In this document: piece by piece, positions 11,661-21,262 of the stretch
How positions within the stretch are numbered: position 1 is the first letter of the stretch
Layout of the letters: each line of letters begins with the position of its first letter
Assembly: GCA_963580455.1 (NCBI GenBank)
Contig: OY756958.1
Coordinates: forward strand, 19,046,501-19,110,500
Direction of reading: 5' to 3'
From: Euonymus europaeus
Taxonomy: Eukaryota > Streptophyta > Magnoliopsida > Celastrales > Celastraceae
Length of the DNA stretch: 64,000 nt
The notes under the pieces: model-generated
Seen by the model: the letters and a program-made list of their open reading frames with translations, nothing else
What the model was told of the DNA's origin: nothing
Databases searched by the model: none
Position numbers and translations under genes: made by a program

Positions 11661-12915
11661 ACTTCTCTTTATTTTTCAGCTTTTGATCTTTGAATGTTAT
11701 ATTTGGGCTTAAAAATGCATTTAGAGCTTTTGGTGTTTATTTGGGTTTGTAAACTATTTTGTTGGGATTTTTGGGTTAGGAAATTAAAGTTTTTAGATTT
11801 GTTGGATATTTGGGCCAATGTCATGTAACATGTAAATGGTAAATGTAAATAATTAAATTGCATACATATTGATTTTAGGATTTTAGAAGCATGTGGACAC
11901 TAAATGTTCGTGCATATATATTTAATGAGTGTTTAGATTGCATGCTTAGGGGTGAGTGATATATTGAGGTTTATCTGACGACGGAACCGATCGGGTAGCA
12001 TTGGATGTTTTCGATCGGATTCTTGAGGAAAATGATGGAATCCCTACAATTGGATGGAAAATGATTTAATGGAATGTGGAGCCTTTAATATGATAATCTT
12101 TTCAGTAATAAATCATATTTTTTAATCATGCTAATTTAATAATATGGTTGAAATAATGAATTGTCAAAATAAAAACGGGAACCGAGTCCCTCTTATGTGT
12201 GCTTATTTTTGTTATATGTTGATGATATGTTTTATTTAAAATGTGATTTTCCATGCTACGTGATTATGTGCAAGTTGTGTGATTTAAAGTGTTAATATAT
12301 TTGAATTGGGATTTGCGATAATTCATATCGTATAATCCATAAAAAAACTCGGTTCCAAATATTTTAATTTCGTTCTATTTTTATCTTTATTTTTATTTTC
12401 ATTTCATTTTGATTTTGATTTCCAAACTTATTATTTTATTTTTATTATTTTGATTTTGATTTTATTTTTTTAATATTTATATTGTATATTTTAGTTTTGT
12501 ATAAAAATTATATCGAAAGTCTTTACCTACGATGAAATTAATTTGGGGATTGCATTGGATGCACCATCGGAAAGATTCTTGAGGTAAAAGTGTTTTATGA
12601 AAATTTGACCATTGGATAGAAGAATCTCATGAACCTCAATATTAGACTTTCAATATAGTTTTTATATTTTCTAAAATTATTTTACCCTATTTCAATATAT
12701 TTTTGTATTATTTTACTCTATATATGATTCCTGTCATAATTAATTTCTTAAAAATCATTTAATGGGATAATAAAAGTTAAATTGACAACTGTTTTTAAAA
12801 CAGACGTTGTGGGGTGACTTACACCTTCCCCATACGTAACAAACTCACTTATCCATTTTTCTGGATTTTTGCAGACCAAATTATTTGTATTGGTGATCAA
12901 TTGCACCGATTACAA

Positions 12916-12930
12916 TTGGTGGCGACTCTC
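12916..12930 (+). promoter_or_regulatory. Primer-binding-site-like sequence next to the Tat-type LTR
   Basis: TTGGTGGCGACTCTC directly follows the LTR end GATTACA. The TGGCGACTC core is the usual priming site of Tat/Ogre elements, complementary to a tRNA-Arg 3' end. This fixes the LTR as a plus-strand 5' LTR. Confidence 0.55.
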
Positions 12931-12969
12931 TTTAAAATTTTCTTTCGCAAAATCGGTTGCAACACCATC

Positions 12970-14501
12970 ATTTTTTGCAAATTTGGAATAAAAAAACCCA
13001 AGTACAGTCACCCATATTGAGTCTGATTCTTGCAATCAATTCAAATATTGCTTTATGGCACTTGGACCATTGTTACGAGGTTTTCGTACCTGTATAAGAC
13101 TTGTAATTTGTGTTGATGGAACTCATTTGAAGGGTAAATATCGTGGTACATTATTTGTGGCCACATGTTTGGATGAAAACAACTAGGTATACCCTTTGGC
13201 TTTTGGTGTTGGTGATTCAGAAAATGATTATGCGTGGCAATGATTTTTTGAAAAATTGAATGCAGCTATTGGAAGCACTGAATCACTTGTTTTAATCTGA
13301 TAGAAATTCTAGTATTGATAAAGGCATCCGGAGAGTGTTCCCCGATGCCAAACATGGTGTTTGCACGTATCATCTCGGTCAGAATTTGAAGGCAAAAAAA
13401 TTTAGTGACTCTGTCATCCCTTTATTCTACAAGGCAGCTAAGACGTACAATCATATGCAGTTTCACCATATTATAAACCAGATACGTAGATTTGATTTAG
13501 GTAATGTTTTCAATTATTTGAGTGAAGCTGATTTTGAGAGATGGTCCAGGGCATATTTTTCCTGGAGAACTGTATAATATCATGACTACCAACATTGCGA
13601 AATGTCTAAATGACATATTAAGGGATGCTCGCATCTTATCGATTACAAGGTTGATGAATCATCTGCAATCTTTATCACAACGGTGGTTTCATAAGAGACG
13701 TTCAGTAACTGTTGAGATGAAAAGTGAGCTGACAGACTACTATGATAAAGTCTTTGATGAAAGAGGGGATAAGTATACAATTTTTAGTTCATTATTTGAT
13801 ATTTTATCGTTGATATATGAATTGGATTTCCGTTGATTCTTTGCTAATTTTCGTTGATAACTGATTCACATATCAAATATGACTCGAATAACCAAGTATT
13901 ATCGTTGATAAAAAAATATCATTGATATATGAATGTGATTTCCGTTGATTCTTTGCTATTTTTAGTTGATAACTGAATCTCGTATCAAATATGATTCGAA
14001 TAACCAAGTTTCCATTTTATGATATAATAAATTTACAGGGCTAGAGTGATTATTGCGAAGCCTATTAGTATTAATACCTTTCTTGTGAAAGACGGTGATG
14101 TCGGAGGACAAGTGGACTTGTTTGGTAAATTTTGCTCTTGCAGAGTTTTCGATGTTGACCATATGCCATGGGTCCACACTTTTGCAGCACGTCGAAGTAG
14201 AAAACTACCAACCATTTTCTTGTGTTCGCCTTACTACCGTACTAACATGCTTGTCATTGCGTATGCAGAACCAATAAACCCTATTTTGAGTGCAAAAAAT
14301 AATGACTTGGTTGATGATGTGAGAGTGTTGCTACCACTGGAAAGTGGGAGAAAAAGAGGAAGACCAAAGAAACGTCGAATATTATCTTCTTCCGGTGAGC
14401 AAAGGCTAAAAAGAAATTGCGGTCGTTGCCAACGAAATGGTCACAACAGTCAAACATGCAGTGAGCCCATTAATCTTCATCCTGGCATGTCACATCAATG
14501 A
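12970..14501 (+). pseudogene. MuDR-type transposase, catalytic half with SWIM and zinc knuckle
   Basis: Coding resumes with THIESDSCNQFKYCFMALG. It then shows ICVDGTHLKGKYRGTLF (first catalytic Asp), YPLAFGVGDSEND, the DRNSSIDKGI region (second Asp, after a frameshift), GVCTYHLGQNLK, and TTNIAKCLNDILRDAR. Where the family has Glu in TTN-x-x-Glu, this copy has Lys. An intron of about 250 bp (13787-14040, ending in TTTACAG) separates the SWIM finger (FCSCRVFDVDHMPWVH) and a C-terminal zinc knuckle (CGRCQRNGHNSQTC). In the SWIM motif the usual Cys of the CPH triplet is replaced (WVH). In-frame stops sit after DENN and after YAWQ. The protein ends at 14501 with GMSHQ. Confidence 0.85.
13803..14010. 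repeat. Tandem ~100-bp duplication inside the transposase intron
   Basis: Two adjacent copies (about 13803-13910 and 13917-14010) share TTGATATATGAAT, TTTCCGTTGATTCTTTGCTA, GTTGATAACTGA, and CGAATAACCAAGT. They lie wholly within the predicted intron. Confidence 0.7.
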
Positions 14502-14668
14502 AATAAATTTATTTGTGCTCTGTTAAAATTGAATTCATTTTTGTTGGATATGTTTTTTTAAGTACATCTATCTCTGTTTGATAGCTAATGTTTTGAGTTA
14601 TTAATAAGGATAATATTCTGAGGTTTTAATCATTATAGTTTTCAGAAAGTGTATATAAGCATAGCTAA

Positions 14669-17301
14669 CTACCCATCATCCCATTCTTCCATGTCTGCAC
14701 AGCGAATTTTTTTCCCGATAAATTGCATGTCCTGAGCCTTCAACATCGTAACGTCCTTATGAACGTTTAGAATTTTAATGATTTTAATGCAAAATATTCC
14801 ACAGTCGGAATTGAAAAAATGATAAGAAAAATACTGAATGTTAGTTAACTCGTTAGATTATTATTGTATGTCAAAGAAAGTTATGGAACACTTACCTATT
14901 ATCTTGCTGAGTGACATTAGAGACACACTCAACTAGCCATGGAGAGTCGTCAACTATAATTCTTGCACGCACCAGAATATTAGGAATTAATTCAGATATA
15001 GGCCTCATCTCGATGTTGAACTTCTCTTGTCTCATGTGTTTGATAAAAGAGTCATAGCAAATAATCTTCTTCTCCGCCATATCGATGAATCCCGTAGCCC
15101 AATGATCAAAAGTAAAAATAATTGGAAAATAAATATTTTCTAACTTCGACCTGGAAATAGTTCCCCTCTTTGATCCGTCGATAAAAGATAGCAGGTGATT
15201 GACATTGTCCCATTTTAATAGATTAGTGTCTGCTTGGTATAATTTATGTCTGATTTGGACATATGACTGAAAGCAATTGAAATTTATCAACTAGAATAAA
15301 CGAGAATAAAGTATTTTGTCAACCAAAATGAATCATTTTATAAACAAAAAATGACAATAATATAATAATTTGACAATGACGACAAAGAAATAATTACGAC
15401 TTACAAAGAACGTGGTATCCATAATCGCACATTTTTGTGTGAAAATATCGCCATTTCTAGCTATTCTCTTACCTAATATATCCATAGCCACATCAAGATG
15501 CTGAAGAAAGATGTAAATCATCAGACATTTGTTATTAAAAATAATATGACAAATTAATGGATAATACGTACCGTATCCAATAATCATTTGCTTTGGTCCA
15601 TCAGAGTATCGAACCATTCTTTTGTTGTATCACACACATTGACATCTATGGTCTTATCCTTATTCATGGCATTCATGTAGAATTCATCCATTTCTATTTT
15701 ATATTCTTTTGGGTATTCTGAAAGCGGGTTGAATTCTCGAAATTGTTGGGCCTTTCTCTTCTTCTTCGGGTCAACATATGGTGACACCTTATATCGGCCC
15801 TTCTTTTATATTTGTTTACCTTGAACACTATTGTTGTCGGTTTCCAAGTTCACCAACAACTGCAATTTTTCATCATTGGTTTCTTCTTCATCATCAATAG
15901 CTTCACCAACCTGATCCTTCGTCTTCTCAACCTCATCAACAAAGTTCTTAACCTTATAAACTGCAGATTTATCAACCTCATCAACAGATTATTTTTGGAT
16001 CTCATCAACAACATTGTCAACCTTAGTAGCAACAGAAGTATCAACCTCAATATCTGCTTTATCAACCTCACTCATATCAGATTTATCAACGTCACTCATA
16101 TCAGATGTATCAACCTTCACACCTTTTCTATCAACCTCAATCTATCCTTCATCAACCTCTCCCACAGCGACTTTATCAGCCTGCACACCTGTGTTATCAA
16201 CCTCAATATATCCTTCATCAACCTCACCCATAGAGGCTTTTCAAACTGGACACCTGTGTTATTAACCACATCAGCAGAGTTATCAACCTTTTTTGCAACA
16301 GAGTTATCAATCTCAATATATTCTTTCTCATTCTCACCCTTAGCAAAGTTATCAACCACATCACCAGATGCTTTCTAGACCTCGAAAATATTATTATCAA
16401 CCTTATTATAGGCAGTTTTATCAACCTCATCATTGACATTGTCAACCTGATAAGAAGCTGGGTTATGAACCACAACAATAGTGGTGTCAACCTCATTCAC
16501 AACAGATTTCTCAATCTCAACAATCACATTATCAACAGCAGTGATCTCAACCTCATCACTTTGATCCTGATCAACCTTATCATCAGTTTTTTCCACCTCA
16601 TACCCAGCATCCTTGTCATTTTCACGTGGAGTAATGTAAATTTTTTTCTAAATCATTATCAGTACATTCAGTTGAGCCATGTTCTATCTGGCAAGAAATA
16701 TCAAAAACTACCTTATCTAACTCCATTTTGGAGTTAGCATCCAGTCCTTCTTTATCTTCTCCTCTAATCTTATCAAAACCCTCTTTTAGATCTGTATTTT
16801 TTTGTATTGTCCTTTGCTTCTTGCTAATGTGTTGCTGCAAAATTTTCACTGCAATGCACTTCTTGGTGTTGAGTTCCTCTTTGTTTTGTAGTAGAGTTCC
16901 CTTATCAAGCATCAAGCGTGTGCTCCTTCCCAATTTCTCTGTCGGAACATGTGTCCCCCTCTGTTTCCTTTACACCTTTCCTTCAGTCTTCCTTTTCTCT
17001 ACAATCTTCGTGTTAACTGTTTCCTAATGTCTTTCTTATTCGATGACCACCTCTGAGCTGATTTGGTTCCTGAAATATCCCCCATGACCACCTTATCTTT
17101 CATATATGCATTTTTCATTTCCACAATTTCCTGCTCCACCTTATTGAGCCTTGCGGATATATCATCAATTTTTTTTTTCAAAAACATCAAGGTTTTCCCT
17201 GACCACTCCATGGATCAAGGAACTGACTCTCATACCCAGTTCAATGGATTTCAAAATCATCCAAAATTTTGGCAGAATCTTCATCAGGTCCTGTCTTGTT
17301 C
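14669..17301 (-). pseudogene. Ulp1-like C48 cysteine protease gene of the MULE
   Basis: Four minus-strand exons can be chained: about 15790-15572, 15500-15405, 15266-14896 and 14810-14669. The third carries FTFDHWATGFIDMAEKKI with the catalytic His and YDSF with the Asp. Its end VTQQDN plus the last exon SDCGIFCIKI supplies the Gln and catalytic Cys, so the C48 triad region is complete. The protein ends MEEWDDG. Upstream lies an acidic repeat region (about 15950-16620) and a coiled-coil-like stretch (about 17000-17211, IDDISARLNKVEQEIVEMK). Defects: the acceptor before the last exon reads CAA instead of CAG, the first of the four exons has a frameshift near QSK, and the repeat region shifts frame. 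The 5' end is cut at 17302 by an LTR. Family members deconjugate SUMO-like tags; what the MULE copies do is not known. Confidence 0.75.
15950..16620 (-). repeat. Coding minisatellite: degenerate Val-Asp repeats in the Ulp1-like protein
   Basis: On the plus strand TTATCAACCTCA-type cores recur about twenty times at intervals of roughly 27-45 bp. Translated on the minus strand they give E-V-D-K or x-V-D-N motifs separated by a few variable, mostly acidic or Ser/Thr residues. Small indels have shifted the frame in places. The tract lies N-terminal to the protease domain. Confidence 0.7.
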
Positions 17302-18500
17302 TGTAACACCCAAATATTTACCCGGGGTGAAACACGTTATGGTAAATTTAATAATAACAGTCATCCACTTAATAAATATTATTAAATCTACCGTAAGCCT
17401 TATTACAGGCATTCAACTAACATCAAACCGAACCGTTCGTAGAGAGCATTCATATTTTTACAATACTAACCACAGAACATGCGAAAGCAATCTTATTATA
17501 TAACTTCTGAGTCATTCCATCAGTTTTTGCCATCTACATGTATTAAAAACATGCAGGAGGGTAAGTCATGCTATTCCACAACATAAGAAATTTTCAAATA
17601 AAACTTGTAAATATTTATTATATCGGAATCAGAAAATAGCAACGGATCAAAATGGACTATTATATCTCATATATAGAAATAGCAAGTACCAGTGTTTTTA
17701 AAATTTAATTTAATTTATTAGAGTTCAATAATTTCCCTGTTTAAAATTCCTTATCGAACCATAATCTCATTCCAACCATACGGTAAGCCTAATTCCATCA
17801 AATTGGTTAGTATGGATGAACGACCACCCGTATGCTTTCTCGCCAGAAAGATCGTGGTATATATCAATCATAAGTCCCTATAGGACAAGACCTCAGTTGG
17901 GTCAGGACTGGGGTGGCTAGGTGCACAGGCAAAATTTATAACCATTTTTCATTTCCACATATTTGGACATTTCAGCATAGGGATTTGAAAACAGTGAAAT
18001 CATACAAATACATTTTTCAAATTTGTATCATCTTTCACAGGAACCAATTAAGAGTTTCAGAATTTGGTTCAAACATCAACAGTTCCATGATTTCACTTTA
18101 TAAAAATAATCATCTCATCAATATCATCTCAAACCACACTTTCTTTGAAGAATCAAGGAAACAACAAAATAGCTTTTTAAATCCAAAATTTATTTTTTTC
18201 CGATTCTCCAATCCACCCAGATTCTTGGGTTTAATAAAATATATTTGAAAAACCCAAACCTGTCATAAAATTATAAAATTAAACTAATTACTTTCGTTAT
18301 CAAATAATCAATCACACAAATTCTTCAAACTTCATGATCAGTTCGGCTAAAAACCAAAATTCAATATTAATGCATATCTAAGCAACTTTAAACCCATTAT
18401 ATTTAAATACTTCACAAAATTTTCAGAATTAAAACAAAACAATTTTGAATGTGTAGCAAAGTGACAAACCCTCACCTTGAATTTCACAAAAGAATTTTTC
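17302..18500 (-). mobile_element. Gypsy-type LTR (minus strand), 5' limit unresolved
   Basis: The plus strand starts TGTAACACCCAAATATTTACC exactly where the Ulp1 reading stops, so the minus strand ends GGGTGTTACA. This is the usual 3' end of Tekay/Del-type plant LTRs. Inside are the phrases CCTAGCCACCCCAG, GATTGATATATACCACG and ACGGGTGGTCGTTC (minus strand), which are familiar from such LTRs. No priming site follows at 17290, so it is a solo or 3' LTR. I could not place its other end; it may extend to about 18.9 kb. Confidence 0.5.
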
Positions 18501-21154
18501 CGTTTCTCTTGTCAAATACTAGATCCGGACCACACTCTTCACCTCCTAATATCATTAAATTGCATTTCATGATCTATGTTTTGCCTTGAAATATATAGTT
18601 TACATGCATGCACAGATCTAGATATTAACTCATCTATCCCAATTTATTTAGGTTGTATTTTCAGATTAATACATTCAATTTATCAAAACCTTTCTTAACA
18701 ACTCATTTTATTATTGGTCTAATTCCATTCCTCTTCCTTGAAAACCCAAGTCATTCATCATTAAATTACATCGTTAATGTTCTTAGCTCAAATCAAGATT
18801 TTCGAACTACTCTTGCCCTTGTAAAACCGATTAACAGTCATCATCAAAACTTACTATATTTTTCTAAACAATCACATTGCATGTTTCATGCATCATATCC
18901 ACCTCACTAAGAAATCCGATCATGAGTTTTACATTAGGATATTATTAATATTAATATTTAGGGATATTTAACATTTTCCATGGTCGCTCTTTGCTGGCTA
19001 GTAAACCTATATTTTGGATTCCACTTCTATTATACAAAATTCAAATCATAAATATTTTCTAATATAGTCACATTAACAAAACACGTATTCAATATAGCTA
19101 CATCAGCAAAACATAAATACTTAAACATTTTCTTATCTTAATTTTAATCAAACTAATCACTTTCCTATCTTCATATTATCCTATCAAATTTACATCAAAA
19201 TCGAGACTGGATCCCACCTTATTACAAAAAGTTAAGTCACATATGGATCCACATCACCAAAACACATGTTTCAATACAATCACATTAACAAAACACATCT
19301 TTCAATATAGTCATATTAACAAAAATACACGTTTTCACACAATTTGTCGACCCACCAAAATGCAATCATTGTGGTTGTTTTAAGGCTGCCGTTAGCAACT
19401 CCAATGGAGGAGTATTTGGTAACACTAAAAATTTTGAAGTGTGTAGAGAGAGTGATAAGAAAAATTATATTGAAAAATGTGTAAAATGATAAAAAAAAAG
19501 TATCAGAGATGTGATCTTAATGCTTGATATTTGGAGAGGCTATAAATGGAAAGTGAAAAAAATTGTAATGAAAAATGTGTTTTTCTGGTATGACTATATT
19601 TGGAGACGTGTTTTACTGATATTGATAAATAAGTAGAATCCATTGGAGATGCTTAATGGTTATAAGAGCAACCAATAGTGACCTAATGTTCACAATAATT
19701 TTTCATTCGATTTTTACTTCTATTATATAAAAAATGATCTTATATCTTATAATACAACCACACAAATATAAAACATATGTCTTAATAAAAAAATTTATTA
19801 CCGAAAAGTCAAGTCACTAATGATTCATTCATCTATCAATTTCCTACTAAAATTCATATTGAATCCACCTCAATTACCAAAAATACAAGTTACACATTCA
19901 GTCATAGTAAAACACACATTTCAATATAATCAAATCAATAAAACATATCTCCCAAGAAGCATATGCTATCCTCAATAGGTGACAACCATTATGATTGCTC
20001 TAATGAATTTCATCATCTAGACGGGGCTTTGTACCTCCTAAGGCCCACGGGCCTAATCTTTGAGACTAGAAGAAATTACTTGATTCAGGGCTCGGCCCAA
20101 AAAATTAATAGAGTGATTGCCGTCAACGGTGAAAATAAACACATAAATAATTATGCTAATATTGGGTCAAATGAAGCGGTTTGACTAATTCCTCAATTGC
20201 ACGTTGGACTCGTTACGAAAAATATCAAGGAGACTTTGATGAGATAATGGTAATTACGTTTGTTTGGAAGAGCTTATACGCTAGTTTATATGCATAGTTT
20301 ATAAACTCGACTTTTTTATGCACATTTATTTATACTATGTCAAACATACATTAGTATGATCTCGTGCAGATGAGGGCATATAACCTACTGGTGCAATATG
20401 TTCATATATGTATGTCTACCACAATTAATAGTAGCATGGGCTTTAGAGTATGATAAATATTTTTTAAGGCTCAAATCTGACCCACGAGTGGAATTAAAGG
20501 GTGTAAGAATGGGCTTGGTTGCATGACGAGTCTTACTGAATATGCAAACAGCTGTTATATATATGAATTTTACAAATCATTTTTTTAAGAATTTGGAGGA
20601 TGAAATCCATTATAGATTGGTTTCAGCAGCTGTTGTAGTGCAAGCAGGATTTGCCTACAACTTCTTGACGTTTCCGAAACGACAGCAAAGCTTTAAAGTC
20701 ACGAACGTGTAAACAACAATGTCCCGTCGTCCGTGTGTGTGTGCGCGCGTCTCCGTCCCCGTCCCCTCTCCCTCTCCCTCTCCCTCTGATGAGCTACGAT
20801 TATTTTACTAGATTTGTTACGTGTAATTAGTAAATCATTCAAAAATAATACTCAATTACCACGTCATTAAGAAGAGCTGAGTACGGGAATCTTGTTCAGT
20901 TAGGGGTCTGTATAATGAACAAACAAACAAAACAAGTTTTTGCAATATAATTAGACATGACTTGGGCTTAAAATATGGTAAACTAATCTCCAAGGTATGC
21001 ATGCTAAACCCATATCAATATCATACACCGCATGTGCTCTTGTATGCATGATGCATGGTTAATGCCAACTCTGTGAGAATTGTATATATAAAATACCAAA
21101 ATAAACCACACCTTCATTGCCATGTCTGCAACCACCTTCACTCTTCCTCACATC
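18501..21154. other. AT-rich intergenic DNA with MITE-like fragments
   Basis: Phrases such as CAATATAGTCACATTAACAAAACAC recur around 19070, 19280 and 19310, with a more diverged version near 19920. Segments resembling 'GCAACTCCAATGGAGG' (19398) and 'CCATTGGAGATGCTTAATGG' (19640) look like degraded inverted-repeat element ends. A short CTCCCT microsatellite is at about 20760-20788. No gene is recognised. Confidence 0.4.
20760..20788. repeat. CTCCCT microsatellite
   Basis: About four to five CTCCCT-type units preceded by CCCCGTCCCC. Simple sequence only. Confidence 0.8.
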
Positions 21155-21262
21155 CATACCCATCTCTCCTTCTGTCAACTCCTCCAACGTCTTCACTAAT
21201 CCTTCCGCTGTCAATTGAGCCTACCTTTAGGAGTTTGAATGTGCATTGGCCCTATATATCAC

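Larger units (their letters stand above)
10055..12914 (+). mobile_element. 2.86-kb Tat/Ogre-type LTR inserted in the MULE transposase
   Basis: The segment begins TGTACCCCGATTTTTG and ends GATTACA. It is followed at once by TTGGTGGCGACTCTC, which resembles the tRNA-Arg-type priming site of Tat/Ogre gypsy elements. Length, start and priming site fit that lineage. A probable LTR promoter (CTATAAATACCC near 10958) lies in front of a transcribed-looking segment. Two tandem arrays are inside the LTR. Only about 50 bp of internal sequence remain before the transposase resumes, so this is a 5' LTR remnant. No target duplication can be recognised. Confidence 0.65.
7779..17301 (+). mobile_element. Large MULE carrying mudrA-type and Ulp1-type genes (decayed)
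   Basis: The left edge near 7779 begins GGATTTTTTGGAAAAATGAC, a form typical of plant MULE termini and similar to the segment starting at 63132. Inside are a MuDR-type transposase gene on the plus strand (8963-14501) and a Ulp1-like protease gene on the minus strand (14669-17301), about 170 bp apart and convergent. The transposase is split by a Tat/Ogre-type LTR (10055-12914). The right part is cut at 17302 by another LTR, and I could not find the right terminus. Carriage of ULP-like genes by MULEs is known from Arabidopsis (Kaonashi-type elements) and melon relatives. The element is dead: stops, frameshifts and lost key residues are present in both genes. Confidence 0.65.

Noticed and set aside
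15812..16378. A 188-codon plus-strand open frame rich in Asn, Leu and Phe
   Set aside because: It is the antisense shadow of the Val-Asp repeat tract of the minus-strand protease gene; its composition merely mirrors the repeats.
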